From CAVWNR01 sp963756525 (GTDB lineage: Bacteria; Actinomycetota; Actinomycetes; Mycobacteriales; Jatrophihabitantaceae): a stretch of DNA of 64,000 bases. The DNA lies in the NCBI GenBank assembly GCA_963756525.1, contig CAVWNR010000008.1, positions 57,299 to 121,298 of the forward strand. The letters run 5' to 3'. Shown one piece after another: positions 46,348 to 56,509 of the stretch. The position numbers were made by a program, and so were the translations under genes. Position 1 is the first letter of the stretch. Each line of letters starts with the position of its first letter. A model generated the notes under the pieces. The model was not told where the DNA came from. It ran no database searches and saw only the letters and a list, made by a program, of their open reading frames with translations.

Positions 46348-47715
46348 CTACGCGGGGACGGGGGGCAACGCGGCCACGGTGGCGGTGATCTCCGCGTCAT
46401 CCAGGATGCGATCCACCATCGTGTCGGAGAGGTAGGCGTCGTAGGCGGGCAGGTCGAGATGGCCGTGCCCGCACATCGCCGTCAGGATGACCTTCGACTC
46501 ACCGGACTCCTTGCACCGCAGCGCCTCCTCGATCGCCGCGGCGATCGCGTGGGTCGGCTCCGGCGCCGGGACGATCCCCTCCGTGCGGGCGAACTGCACG
46601 CCGGCCGCGAAGCACTCCCGCTGCGGGAACGCCTTCGCCTCCAGCAGGCCCTGCTCGTAGATGTGGCTGATCAGCGGACTCATCCCGTGGTAGCGCAGCC
46701 CGCCGGCATGGATGGGGTCGGGGATGAAGTCGTGCCCGAGGGTGTGCATCTTCATCAGCGGTGTCATCCCGGCGGTGTCACCGAAGTCGTACGCGTACAC
46801 GCCGCGGGTCAGTGACGGGCAGGCAGCCGGCTCGACGGCGCGGATCGTCGGCGCCATCCGCCCGGCCAGCTTCTCCCGCAGGAACGGGAACATCAGCCCG
46901 GCGAAGTTGGACCCACCGCCAGTACACCCGACGATCAAATCGGGAGTCTCGCCGACTTTCGCCAGCTGCAGCAACGCTTCCTCACCGATGACGGTCTGGT
47001 GCAGCAGCACGTGGTTGAGCACGCTGCCGAGCGCGTAGTTGGTGTCGGGGTGCTGCGCCGCGACCTCGACCGCCTCGCTGATCGCGATGCCCAGCGAACC
47101 CGTCGAATCGGGGTGCTCTTTGAGGATGCGCCGGCCGGCTTCGGTGAGGTCCGACGGCGACGGATGCACCGTCCCGCCAAACGTCTCGATCATGATCCGG
47201 CGGTACGGCTTCTGGTCGTAGGACGCGCGCACCTGCCACACCTCGCAGCCCAGATCGAACTGCGAGCAGGCGAAGGCCAGCGCGGTTCCCCACTGGCCGG
47301 CACCGGTCTCGGTCGAGAGCCGCCGGATGCCCGCCTGCTTGTTGTAGAACGCCTGCGGCACCGCGGTGTTCGGCTTGTGCGAACCGGCCGGCGAGACGCC
47401 CTCGTACTTGTAGTAGATCCGCGCCGGGGTGTCGAGCGCGCGTTCCAGCCGCCACGCCCGGTACAGCGGCGACGGCCGCCACAGCCGGTACACGTCGAGC
47501 ACCTCGCCGGGGATGTCGACATACCGCTCGCCGGTCACCTCCTGCTCGATGAGCGCCATCGGGAACAGCGGCGCCAGGTCGTCGGGGCCGACCGGCTGCA
47601 GCGTCCCCGGGTGCAGGACCGGCGGCGGCGGCGTCGGCAGGTCGGCGAGCAGGTTGTACCACTGGGTGGGGATCTCGCTCTCGTCGAGCATGATCTTGGT
47701 CAGATTCGCGGTCAT
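46348..47715 (-). CDS. trpB2: Tryptophan synthase beta subunit-like protein, TrpB2 type
   Basis: 455 aa. PLP-dependent beta-replacement enzyme. TrpB2 features: long N-terminus (WYNLLADLPTPPPPVLHPGTLQPV), RPSPLYRAWRLERAL, PLP Lys in SPAGSHKPNTAVPQAFYN, TETGAGQWGTALAFACSQFDL, GCTGGGSNFAGLMFPFL, and LTAMCGHGHLDLPAYDAYL. It lies alone with no trpA or other trp genes, as is typical of TrpB2, which can use free indole or serine. ATG 47715, divergent from the AarF-like gene. Confidence 0.92.
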   Translation of the reverse strand: MTANLTKIMLDESEIPTQWYNLLADLPTPPPPVLHPGTLQPVGPDDLAPLFPMALIEQEVTGERYVDIPGEVLDVYRLWRPSPLYRAWRLERALDTPARIYYKYEGVSPAGSHKPNTAVPQAFYNKQAGIRRLSTETGAGQWGTALAFACSQFDLGCEVWQVRASYDQKPYRRIMIETFGGTVHPSPSDLTEAGRRILKEHPDSTGSLGIAISEAVEVAAQHPDTNYALGSVLNHVLLHQTVIGEEALLQLAKVGETPDLIVGCTGGGSNFAGLMFPFLREKLAGRMAPTIRAVEPAACPSLTRGVYAYDFGDTAGMTPLMKMHTLGHDFIPDPIHAGGLRYHGMSPLISHIYEQGLLEAKAFPQRECFAAGVQFARTEGIVPAPEPTHAIAAAIEEALRCKESGESKVILTAMCGHGHLDLPAYDAYLSDTMVDRILDDAEITATVAALPPVPA

Positions 47716-47764
47716 GGCGCCACTATCGCGGTTCCCGGCGCGGACCGAAAGCCCTCGTTACGGT

Positions 47765-47794
47765 ATGGCCATGTTCGAGGGGCGGCGCCGGTGA
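47765..47794 (+). CDS. Possible 9-aa leader ORF before the ABC1 kinase gene
   Basis: ATG 47765 encodes MAMFEGRRR and its TGA (47792-47794) overlaps the GTG of the next gene at 47791. It contains the GAGGGG that would serve as that gene's ribosome site. It may be chance, but repeats the overlap pattern seen elsewhere in the window. Confidence 0.25.
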   Translation: MAMFEGRRR

Positions 47795-49761
47795 GTGTCC
47801 TGGTCGTCCCGATCGCCGCGGTGTTCACCGTGCTGACCGTACTGGCGTTCGCCTTCGGGGTTCGCCGCCTACTGGGCATGCAGTTCTCGGCTGTGCGCAC
47901 GCTGATCGCCGGGGTCATCGCGTTCCTGCTCGCCTCACCGATCATCACCGCGATCGCCGGTCACACGGTCGCCAGAGGCAGCCCGGTCTTCCCGGGTCTG
48001 TGGTTCGTCGTCCTCGGCGTCGTCATCGCGCTGCTCATCGGCATGGTGTTCCTGGTGGTCGCCGAGGCACTCGTGCCGAGCGGGACGTTGCCCGGACCGG
48101 TGTATCTCGTGCGCGGCGCGCGCGGCTGGCTGCGACGCGCCCGCCGCTACGGGCAGATCACCCGGATCCTGCTGCGGCACGGGCTGCTGCCGTATCTGCG
48201 TGGTGGCCGGCGCGCGGAGCTGACCAGTGCCGAAGGGCGCGCGCGGCTGGCCCGATCGCTGCGACTCGCCCTGGACGAAGGCGGCGTCACGTTCGTCAAG
48301 CTCGGCCAGCTGCTCTCGACGCGGCGCGACCTGCTCTCCGCGGAGTTCGTCGACGAGCTCACGCTGCTACAGGACCGCGCCGCGCAGCTGCCGTGGCCGC
48401 AGATCGAGCCGGTGCTGAGAGAGGACCTGGGCGGCGACCCGGACCAGGTCTTCGCCGGCATCGAGCGCGTGCCGATCGCCGCCGCGTCCGTCGCGCAGGT
48501 CCATGCGGCGACGCTGCGATCGGGCGAGGCGGTTGTCCTGAAGGTGCGCCGTCCGGGTGTGCGTGCGGTCGTCGAGTCGGATCTCGACATCGTCTCGCGC
48601 ATCGCGCGGCGGCTGCAGCGCAGCACGCAGTGGGGACGCGCGATCGGAGCCGTGCAGCTGGCCCGCGGGTTCGCCGACGCGCTGCGCGAGGAGCTCGACT
48701 TGCGCATCGAGGCACGCAACATGGCCTCGGTCGCCGCCGGGTCGGGCGCCGGCGAGCGGGTCGGCGTGCCGATGCCGTACTTGGCGCTCTCCAGCGCACA
48801 GGTGCTCGTCATGCAGCGTTTGGACGGGACGCCGATCGCCGCCGCCGGCGGGCTCATCGCCGAGCTGGGCCTCGACCGGGCAACGCTCGCGCGCACGCTG
48901 CTCGACAGTCTGCTGCGGCAAGTGATGCTCGACGGGGTATTCCACGCCGACCCGCATCCCGGCAACATCCTGCTGCTCCCCGACGGGCGGCTGGGCCTGC
49001 TCGACTTCGGCTTGGTAGGACGGGTCGACGCGGGCCTGCGCGCCTCGCTGCAGCGGCTGCTGCTCGCTGTCGACCGCGGCGATCCGACCCGGCTCACCGA
49101 CGCGCTGCTCGACGTGGTCGAGCGCCCGGACGAGCTGGACGAGCAGCGTCTGGAACGGGCGCTCGGCCAGTTCCTGGTGCGCCACGTCGGCCCCGGGCTG
49201 CCGATGGACGTGCGGATGTTCGGCGACCTTTTCCGCATCGTCACCGACCACGGGCTGGCGGTGCCGCCGGAGATCGCGGCGGTGTTCCGGGCGCTGGCCA
49301 CGCTGGAGGGCGCGCTCACCCAGCTGGCGCCCGGCTTCGACGTCGTCGCGGAGACCCGCTCGTTCGCGGCCGGCTACCTCGCTGTCGCGTTGCGGCCGGA
49401 CATGTTGCGGCAGACCGCGACCGATGAGCTCACCGCGTTGCTTCCGCTGCTCCGCCGGCTGCCGCGCCGGCTCGACCGGATCAGCGATGCGCTGGACGCC
49501 GGCCGGCTTTCGGTGAACGTCCGGCTGTTCGCCGACGAGCGCGACCGGCGGGTGATCACCGGCCTGCTGCACCAGGTGCTGGTGACGTTCCTGGCCGCCA
49601 CGACCGGGATCATGTCGGTGCTCATGCTCGGCCTGCACGGCGGTCCGCAGCTGACGGCTCGGGTCAGCCTGTTCCAGTTCTTCGGGTACTGCCTGCTGGT
49701 GATCTCTGCCATCCTCGCTCTGCGGGTGCTGGTGCTGGTGTTCCGGCCCAGCCGCACGTAG
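47791..49761 (+). CDS. ABC1/AarF-UbiB family atypical kinase, membrane-bound
   Basis: 656 aa from GTG 47791. Three N-terminal membrane helices (VLVVPIAAVFTVLTVLAFAFGV, TLIAGVIAFLLASPIITAIAG, GLWFVVLGVVIALLIGMVFLVVAEAL) precede the kinase-like domain: VTFVKLGQLLSTRRDLL (KxGQ), PIAAASVAQVHAATL (Ala-rich loop), VLKVRRPGV, GVFHADPHPGNILLL and LGLLDFGLVGR (catalytic and metal motifs). Two C-terminal helices end the protein. Family members support quinone/isoprenoid lipid synthesis; in actinobacteria the substrate is unknown. The N-terminal membrane extension is longer than in classical UbiB. Confidence 0.9.
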   Translation: MSVLVVPIAAVFTVLTVLAFAFGVRRLLGMQFSAVRTLIAGVIAFLLASPIITAIAGHTVARGSPVFPGLWFVVLGVVIALLIGMVFLVVAEALVPSGTLPGPVYLVRGARGWLRRARRYGQITRILLRHGLLPYLRGGRRAELTSAEGRARLARSLRLALDEGGVTFVKLGQLLSTRRDLLSAEFVDELTLLQDRAAQLPWPQIEPVLREDLGGDPDQVFAGIERVPIAAASVAQVHAATLRSGEAVVLKVRRPGVRAVVESDLDIVSRIARRLQRSTQWGRAIGAVQLARGFADALREELDLRIEARNMASVAAGSGAGERVGVPMPYLALSSAQVLVMQRLDGTPIAAAGGLIAELGLDRATLARTLLDSLLRQVMLDGVFHADPHPGNILLLPDGRLGLLDFGLVGRVDAGLRASLQRLLLAVDRGDPTRLTDALLDVVERPDELDEQRLERALGQFLVRHVGPGLPMDVRMFGDLFRIVTDHGLAVPPEIAAVFRALATLEGALTQLAPGFDVVAETRSFAAGYLAVALRPDMLRQTATDELTALLPLLRRLPRRLDRISDALDAGRLSVNVRLFADERDRRVITGLLHQVLVTFLAATTGIMSVLMLGLHGGPQLTARVSLFQFFGYCLLVISAILALRVLVLVFRPSRT

Positions 49762-49799
49762 GTACCCTCTGCAGGGCCGCACACCCGGGAGGTCACGGC

Positions 49800-51086
<1,287 letters not shown>

Positions 51087-51102
51087 GGCCACACTGAACC
51101 CC

Positions 51103-52512
51103 GTGCGCAAGCGCTGGACGGCCGGGTTGGCGCTCGCCGGGCTGCTGCTCGCCGCCTGCTCCCACGCGGCTCCGCACCCGGCCAACCCGACCCCGTCGCC
51201 GCCGGCCACCGCGACGCCGAGCGCGACCGCGAACTCCAGCGACGCGCCGCCCGCGTCGGATGCCACCGACTGGCCCACCTACCACGGCGACCGGGCGCGC
51301 ACCGGCGTGGCGAGCGGCTTTCCGACGCCCACCGCGCCGCTGCGCCTCGTCGCCTCGGTCAAATTGGACGGTGCGGTGTACGCCTCGCCGATCGTCGCCC
51401 GCGGACTGACGGTCGTCGCCACGGAGCAGGACAGCGTCTACGCCCTCGACCCGGCCGGTCGGCTGCGGTGGCGCACGCACCTGGGCACGCCGTCGCGACG
51501 CAGCGACCTGCCGTGCGGCGACATCGACCCGACCGGGATCACCGGCACACCCGTGTACGACAAGGCCAGCGGGCTGGTGTTCGCCGTCGCCGAGTACCGA
51601 GCGCCGGTGCGGCACGAACTCGTCGCGCTGGACCTGCAAACCGGCACGGTGCGCTGGCGGATGAGCGTGGACCTGCCGGGCGCCGACCCGTCCGCGATGC
51701 AGCAGCGGGCGGCGCTCACCATCTCCGCGGGCCGGGTATGGGTCGCGTTCGGCGGCCGAGCGGGAGACTGCGGCGACTACACGGGCCGGCTGATCGGCGT
51801 CCCCCTCGACGGGCGCGGCGCGCCGCTCGCCTTCACCGTGCCGACCGCCCGCGAGGGCGGCATCTGGACCCCGCCCGGCCCGAGCGTCGACGCCAACGGA
51901 CATCTGTTCATCTCGGTGGGCAACGGCGCCGCCGGGCCCGGCGACGCGTACGACCACAGCGATTCGGTGCTCGAGCTCGACCCAGCCACCGCCCGGATGC
52001 TCGACTCGTTCTCGCCGACCAGCTGGGCGAGCGACAACGACGGCGATCTCGACTTAGGCTCGCAGGGTCCGGCGTTGGTCGGCGACACGTGGGTGTTCAT
52101 CGCCGGGAAGTCCGGGAACGCGTACGTGCTGCGACAGGGCCGGCTCGGCGGGATCGGCGGTCAGGTGAGCACGGGGACGGTCTGCGAGTCGTACGGTGGC
52201 ACCGCAGTGGACGGCGACGTCGTGTACGTGCCCTGCAGCGACGGCGTGCGCGCGGTGCGCATCGACGGCAACGGCCGGATGCAGGTGCTGTGGCAGGCGG
52301 GCGAGTCGGTGGCCGGCTCGCCGGTCGTCGGCGGGGACCGGGTATGGGCGGTCGACCGCGACGCCAACTCGCTCTACGCGCTCGACCCGGCCACCGGCCG
52401 GCCGCTCGGTCAGGTGGTCGTCGGGCCGCTGAGCCGGTTCGCCACGCCGGCGCTGTCCGCCGGGCGGGTGCTCGTCCCGACGCTGACCGGGCTGGCGATC
52501 GTCGCGCCCTGA
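51103..52512 (+). CDS. Secreted PQQ-like beta-propeller lipoprotein
   Basis: 469 aa from GTG 51103. The signal peptide MRKRWTAGLALAGLLLAAC (as translated) ends in lipobox LAAC. A Pro/Ser/Thr/Ala-rich linker (PTPSPPATATPSATANSS) precedes a PQQ/WD40-like propeller with repeated blades: TVVATEQDSVYALDPAGRLRWRTHLG, LVALDLQTGTVRWRMSVDLPG, YVPCSDGVRAVRIDGNGRMQVLWQ, NSLYALDPATGRPLGQVVV. No catalytic motif. It is inserted between purA and purD, so the functional link is unclear. Confidence 0.88.
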   Translation: MRKRWTAGLALAGLLLAACSHAAPHPANPTPSPPATATPSATANSSDAPPASDATDWPTYHGDRARTGVASGFPTPTAPLRLVASVKLDGAVYASPIVARGLTVVATEQDSVYALDPAGRLRWRTHLGTPSRRSDLPCGDIDPTGITGTPVYDKASGLVFAVAEYRAPVRHELVALDLQTGTVRWRMSVDLPGADPSAMQQRAALTISAGRVWVAFGGRAGDCGDYTGRLIGVPLDGRGAPLAFTVPTAREGGIWTPPGPSVDANGHLFISVGNGAAGPGDAYDHSDSVLELDPATARMLDSFSPTSWASDNDGDLDLGSQGPALVGDTWVFIAGKSGNAYVLRQGRLGGIGGQVSTGTVCESYGGTAVDGDVVYVPCSDGVRAVRIDGNGRMQVLWQAGESVAGSPVVGGDRVWAVDRDANSLYALDPATGRPLGQVVVGPLSRFATPALSAGRVLVPTLTGLAIVAP

Positions 52513-52548
52513 GCGCACTTGCGGTCGCGACCACTACGCTCGCGGATC

Positions 52549-53790
52549 GTGCGGGTCCTCGTCGTCGGCTCGGGCGCCCGCGAGCACGCCCTGTGCCTCT
52601 CCCTCGCCGCCGATCCCGACGTCACCGCGCTGATCTGCGCGCCGGGGAACGCCGGCACGGCGGGCGTCGCCGAACAGCGCGGCGTCGACCCGCTCGACCC
52701 GGCCGCGGTGGCCCGGCTGGCCACCGACGTCCGTGCCGACCTGGTCGTCATCGGTCCCGAGGCCCCGCTCGTCGCTGGCGTGGCCGATGCGGTGCGCGGG
52801 GCCGGCATCGCCTGCTTCGGCCCGTCGGCTGCCGCGGCACGGCTCGAAGGGAGCAAGGCGTTCGCCAAGGACGTGATGGCGGCCGCCGGTGTCCCCACCG
52901 CGGCCGCCCGGGTGTGCATCGACGCCGCCGAGGTCGCCGCCGCGCTCGACGAGTTCGGACCGCCCTACGTCGTCAAGGACGACGGGCTGGCCGCCGGCAA
53001 GGGCGTGGTCGTGACGCCGGACCGGGCCGCGGCGCTGGCGCACGCCGACACCTGCGCTCGCGTCGTCGTCGAGGAGTTCCTGGACGGTCCGGAGGTCTCG
53101 GTGTTCTGCCTCACCGACGGGCAGGTCGTGCGGCCGATGCTCCCGGCGCAGGACTTCAAGCGCATCGGCGACGGTGACACCGGCCCGAACACCGGGGGCA
53201 TGGGCGCCTACGCCCCGCTGAGCTGGCTGCCGGACGGGTTCGCCGACGAGATCGTGCGCACCGTCGCCCAGCCCGCCGCGGACGAGATGCGGCGGCGCGG
53301 CACGCCGTTCGCCGGGCTGCTCTACGCCGGGTTGGCGGTGACCGCGCGCGGTCCCCGGGTGGTGGAGTTCAACGCCCGCTTCGGCGACCCCGAGGCGCAG
53401 GTAGTGCTCGCGCTGCTCGAGACTCCGCTCGGCGGGCTGCTGTACGCCGCCGCCGCCGGCACGCTGGCGGCGCACCCGCCGCTCGTCTGGCGCGACGGCG
53501 CCGCGGTGACGGTGGTGCTCGCCGCCGCCGGATATCCCGGAACTCCGCGGGCGGGGGATGTCATCACCGGGGCCGACCAGCCGGGCGTGATCCACGCCGG
53601 TACCCGCCGGCGGCACGACGGCGCGCTCGTCGCCTCGGGCGGACGGGTGCTCTCGCTGACGGCCACCGGCGCCACGCTCACCGAGGCCCGCGAGCGTGCG
53701 TACGCGCTGGTCGAGACCGTGCACCTGCCCGGTGGCCAGCACCGAACCGATGTTGCGCTGCGCGCCGCCCGCGGCGAGATCCGCGTCTGA
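52549..53790 (+). CDS. purD: Phosphoribosylamine-glycine ligase
   Basis: 413 aa from GTG 52549. ATP-grasp GARS of purine synthesis. VLVVGSGAREHALCLSLA at the start, DLVVIGPEAPLVAGVADAVRG, EGSKAFAKDVMAAAGVPTA, YVVKDDGLAAGKGVVVTPD, VVVEEFLDGPEVSVFCLTDG, PAQDFKRIGDGDTGPNTGGMGAYAP, VVEFNARFGDPEAQVVL. Ends 55 bases before the palindrome at 53846. Last gene of the purA-lipoprotein-purD run. Confidence 0.96.
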   Translation: MRVLVVGSGAREHALCLSLAADPDVTALICAPGNAGTAGVAEQRGVDPLDPAAVARLATDVRADLVVIGPEAPLVAGVADAVRGAGIACFGPSAAAARLEGSKAFAKDVMAAAGVPTAAARVCIDAAEVAAALDEFGPPYVVKDDGLAAGKGVVVTPDRAAALAHADTCARVVVEEFLDGPEVSVFCLTDGQVVRPMLPAQDFKRIGDGDTGPNTGGMGAYAPLSWLPDGFADEIVRTVAQPAADEMRRRGTPFAGLLYAGLAVTARGPRVVEFNARFGDPEAQVVLALLETPLGGLLYAAAAGTLAAHPPLVWRDGAAVTVVLAAAGYPGTPRAGDVITGADQPGVIHAGTRRRHDGALVASGGRVLSLTATGATLTEARERAYALVETVHLPGGQHRTDVALRAARGEIRV

Positions 53791-53827
53791 CACCCGACAA
53801 GGCGGCTGGCCCGCCCGAGTTGTTGAT

Positions 53828-53839
53828 GTCGGGCCCGAC
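53828..53839. repeat. 12-bp palindrome flanked by a duplicated 14-mer
   Basis: GTCGGGCCCGAC. The 14-mer CGAGTTGTTGATGT occurs just before or overlapping it (53816-53829) and again at 53840-53853, leading into the large palindrome. This looks like a partial second copy of the intergenic element. Confidence 0.5.
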
Positions 53840-53845
53840 CGAGTT

Positions 53846-53894
53846 GTTGATGTTGGGGTAGTGGTCGATATTCGACCACTACCCCAACATCAAC
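53846..53894. terminator. 23-3-23 perfect palindrome between purD and the MFS exporter gene
   Basis: Left arm 53846-53868, loop TAT, right arm 53872-53894. Core GTGGTCGA/TCGACCAC and outer GTTGAT/ATCAAC match the element at 15188-15246, but the middle of the stem is GTTGGGGTA/TACCCCAAC instead of CTAGGACTT/AAGTCCTAG, fully paired in both. Placed between convergent genes, suiting a bidirectional terminator. Confidence 0.65.
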
Positions 53895-53917
53895 GCCGTA
53901 GTGCGGTGCCGACCTCG

Positions 53918-55510
53918 TCAGGCGGCAACCATGGCCGGCGAGCCCGACATGTCCTGCCGCTTCACATTGATCATCACGACCGCGACGGCGACCGCGACGA
54001 CCCCGAAGATGGCCGCGGTGAGGAAGCCCATCGCCGCCGAGTGTGCCTGGACGGTGTTGAAGGCGTGCAGCGCCGCCGGGTCGGTCAGCGCGGCCGATGA
54101 CGGCGCTTTACCCGACTGCGAGCTGGTGGCCAGCTCGCCGAAGTGCTGCACCGTTGGGCCGCTGAGCTTGCCCATCTCCTGCTTGCCGGCGTTACGGGCG
54201 GCCGTAGCCGCGACCGTCGCCAGCACCGAGAGCCCGATCGAGCCGCCGACCTGCTGGCCGACGTTCAGCAGCGCCGATGCCAGCCCGGCGTCCGTCGGCG
54301 CCACCTTGGACACTGCGGTCACCGTCAGCGGCACGAAGATGAACGACATGCCCAGCGCCATAAGCAGCATGGTCGGCAGCAGCTGCGTCACATAGCTCGT
54401 GCCGGGATGCACGGTGGAGAACAGGAACAACGCCGCGGTTACGAGCATCGTCCCGATCGTGATCAGGATCTTCGGCCCGGTGCGCGGCAGGATCTGGCTG
54501 ATGATCCCGGACCCGACGATGATCACGCCGGAGACCGGCACGAACGCCAGACCCGTCTTGAGAGCGCTGTAGCCGAGCACACCCTGGACGAAGAACGTCA
54601 GGAAGTAGAACATCCCGAACATCGCGGCGCCGATGATCAGCATCACGAGGTACGACCCGGAACGGCTGCGGTTGGCGAAGATCCGCATCGGCATCATCGC
54701 GATCGGTGAGCGGTTCTCGCGCACCACGAACCCGCCGAGCAGCACCACTGCCGCCGTCAGGCACCCGATGGTCGTGGCGTTGCCCCAGCCGGCCGAGGCG
54801 GCGTGGATGAAGCCGTACACCAGTGACACCATGCCGGCCACCGACAGCGCGGCGCCGAACAGGTCGAACCGGCCGGAGAGCCGCTCCGACGAGCGGATGA
54901 ACAGGAAGCCGCCGGCGATCAAGGCGAGACCGATCGGCACGTTCACGAAGAGCACCCACCGCCAGTCGAGATATTCGGTGAGGATGCCGCCGAGCAGCAG
55001 GCCGAGCGCCGCACCGGCGCCGGACACGGCGGCGTATACCCCGAAGGCCCGGTTGCGCTCCTTGCCCTCGGCAAACGTGGTGGTGATGAGCGACAAGGCC
55101 GTCGGTGCGGCGATGGCGCCCCCGATGCCCTGCACGACACGGCCGGCAAGCAGCATGCCGAAGTCCTGCGCGATGCCACCCGCGAAGCTGCCGAGGGTGA
55201 ACAGGCTCAGGCCGAGGATGAACATCTGCCGTCGACCGAGGATGTCGGCGGCACGCCCGCCCAGCAGCAGCAGGCCGCCGAACGCGAGGGTGTAGGCGTT
55301 GATCGCCCACGTCATGTCGGTCTGGTTCTTGTGGAAGTAGTGCGCCATCGACGGCAGCGCGATGTTCACAATGGTCGAGTCGAGGACGACCATGAGTTGC
55401 GCGCCGGCGATCAACAAGAGCATGAGCGCGGGGTGCGCATGTCGTCGCGCCGTGCCTGCGCTGGATCGGGTCGCTGTGGGAGCGACGCTGAGTTGTTCGG
55501 TGCCGGTCAC
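53918..55510 (-). CDS. DHA2-family MFS multidrug exporter (EmrB/QacA-like)
   Basis: 530 aa from GTG 55510, with GGAGAA a few bases upstream. 14 predicted helices. Motif D1 LDSTIVNIALPSMAHYF, motif A GGRAADILGRRQMFILGL, motif C-like GAGAALGLLLGGILTEYLDWRWVLFVNVPIGL, and GVLGYSALKTGLAFVP in the second half. Proton-driven export of lipophilic drugs. Divergent from a TetR gene (55676) with an inverted repeat between them, the standard efflux-repressor layout. Confidence 0.94.
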   Translation of the reverse strand: MTGTEQLSVAPTATRSSAGTARRHAHPALMLLLIAGAQLMVVLDSTIVNIALPSMAHYFHKNQTDMTWAINAYTLAFGGLLLLGGRAADILGRRQMFILGLSLFTLGSFAGGIAQDFGMLLAGRVVQGIGGAIAAPTALSLITTTFAEGKERNRAFGVYAAVSGAGAALGLLLGGILTEYLDWRWVLFVNVPIGLALIAGGFLFIRSSERLSGRFDLFGAALSVAGMVSLVYGFIHAASAGWGNATTIGCLTAAVVLLGGFVVRENRSPIAMMPMRIFANRSRSGSYLVMLIIGAAMFGMFYFLTFFVQGVLGYSALKTGLAFVPVSGVIIVGSGIISQILPRTGPKILITIGTMLVTAALFLFSTVHPGTSYVTQLLPTMLLMALGMSFIFVPLTVTAVSKVAPTDAGLASALLNVGQQVGGSIGLSVLATVAATAARNAGKQEMGKLSGPTVQHFGELATSSQSGKAPSSAALTDPAALHAFNTVQAHSAAMGFLTAAIFGVVAVAVAVVMINVKRQDMSGSPAMVAA

Positions 55511-55593
55511 AGGTTCTCCGTTTCGGGTGAATCGTACGTTTTAGAGGACGCTCGCGTTCCTTACTTCGGCCAAAGCTAGACCTATGCGATAGG

Positions 55594-55607
55594 AAACGCA
55601 ACCGTTT
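55594..55607. promoter_or_regulatory. Candidate TetR operator between the MFS and TetR genes
   Basis: AAACG-CAAC-CGTTT, a 5-4-5 inverted repeat within the 165-base divergent region, 69 bases before the TetR start and 84 before the MFS start. Confidence 0.45.
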
Positions 55608-55675
55608 ACTATGGGCTTGACGGCCGCGGTGGCCGATCGCGGTACCGTCAGGGTGGACGAAGGGTCTGACAACGT

Positions 55676-56335
55676 ATGAGCGCGGCGCGTGGCGGTTTCA
55701 CCGTTTCCACAGCGGCCGGCTGTTGCGAGCCCGAGCCGCTGGGTGAGGCCGCTCGCCACCGCAAGCGGGGCGCGACGCTGGAGAGCGCGGTCCGCGACGC
55801 CGTCGTGGCGGAGCTCGCTGACGTCGGTTATGCCGCATTCACGATCGAGTCGGTGGCGGCCCGCGCCCAGACCGGCAAGGCGAGCATCTACCGCCGCTGG
55901 CCGACCAAGCAGGATCTCGTGATCGATGCGTTCTGCGCGATGATCGGCGACTCGCACGACGTCGCGGATGGATTCGCCAACAGCGATGTGTCCACGCGCG
56001 ACCTGCTCGTGCAGATCGGGCATGGCGTGCTCGACGTGTCGCGCACGGCGGGTGAGGCGTTTCGAGCCGTGGCCTGCGAGGTCACCCGCGATCCCGAGCT
56101 CGCCGAGCTGGTCGAGCGGCGGGTGCACTGCCCGAAGCGCGCGATGCTGGTCGCCGTGTTGCGGCGGGGCGTGGAGCGCGGCGAGGTGCGGCCCGAGGCG
56201 GCGTGCGAGCTCTTCGCCGAGATGCTCCCCGCGGTGCTGATGCACCAGATGGTCCTGATGAACCGCCCCGCCGACAAGGACCTCGTCGTCGACGTGGTCG
56301 ACCGCCTCGTCATGCCGCTGCTGCGCCCGGTCTGA
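55676..56335 (+). CDS. TetR/AcrR family repressor of the adjacent exporter
   Basis: 219 aa. An N-terminal extension of ~28 residues precedes the HTH: RKRGATLESAVRDAVVAELADVGYAAFTIESVAARAQTGKASIYRRWPTKQDLVIDAF, the usual TetR DNA-binding helix pair. The C-terminal part (ELAELVERRVHCPKRAMLVAVLRRGVERGEVRPEAACELF) belongs to the TetR_C group often found with MFS exporters. Divergent from the DHA2 gene, so likely its repressor. Confidence 0.9.
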   Translation: MSAARGGFTVSTAAGCCEPEPLGEAARHRKRGATLESAVRDAVVAELADVGYAAFTIESVAARAQTGKASIYRRWPTKQDLVIDAFCAMIGDSHDVADGFANSDVSTRDLLVQIGHGVLDVSRTAGEAFRAVACEVTRDPELAELVERRVHCPKRAMLVAVLRRGVERGEVRPEAACELFAEMLPAVLMHQMVLMNRPADKDLVVDVVDRLVMPLLRPV

Positions 56336-56419
56336 GCTTCCGGGTGCCGTGCTCGGCCCCGTGACCTTGTACGCTTCAGCGGTCGGCTGCTCCGCTGCGT
56401 TCGGGCGCGGAGTGCTCGA

Positions 56420-56509
56420 GGAGGCTTCGCCTAGTCTGGTCTATGGCGCCGCACTGCTAATGCGGTTTGGGTCTAAAGCCCATCCCGGGTTCGAATCCCG
56501 GAGCCTCCG
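56420..56509 (+). tRNA. tRNA-Ser (anticodon GCT)
   Basis: Acceptor arms GGAGGCT (56420-56426) and AGCCTCC (56502-56508), discriminator G. Anticodon arm CCGCA-CTGCTAA-TGCGG with anticodon GCT. Long variable arm (TTTGGGTCTAAAGCCCA) marking a class II tRNA. T-arm CCGGG-TTCGAAT-CCCGG. CCA is not encoded. The MarR gene on the other strand overlaps its 3' 37 bases. Confidence 0.95.

Noticed and set aside
46999..47790. Extension of the AarF-like gene 264 codons upstream
   Set aside because: It would be antisense to trpB2 and has no family similarity; GTG 47791 gives the expected membrane N-terminus.
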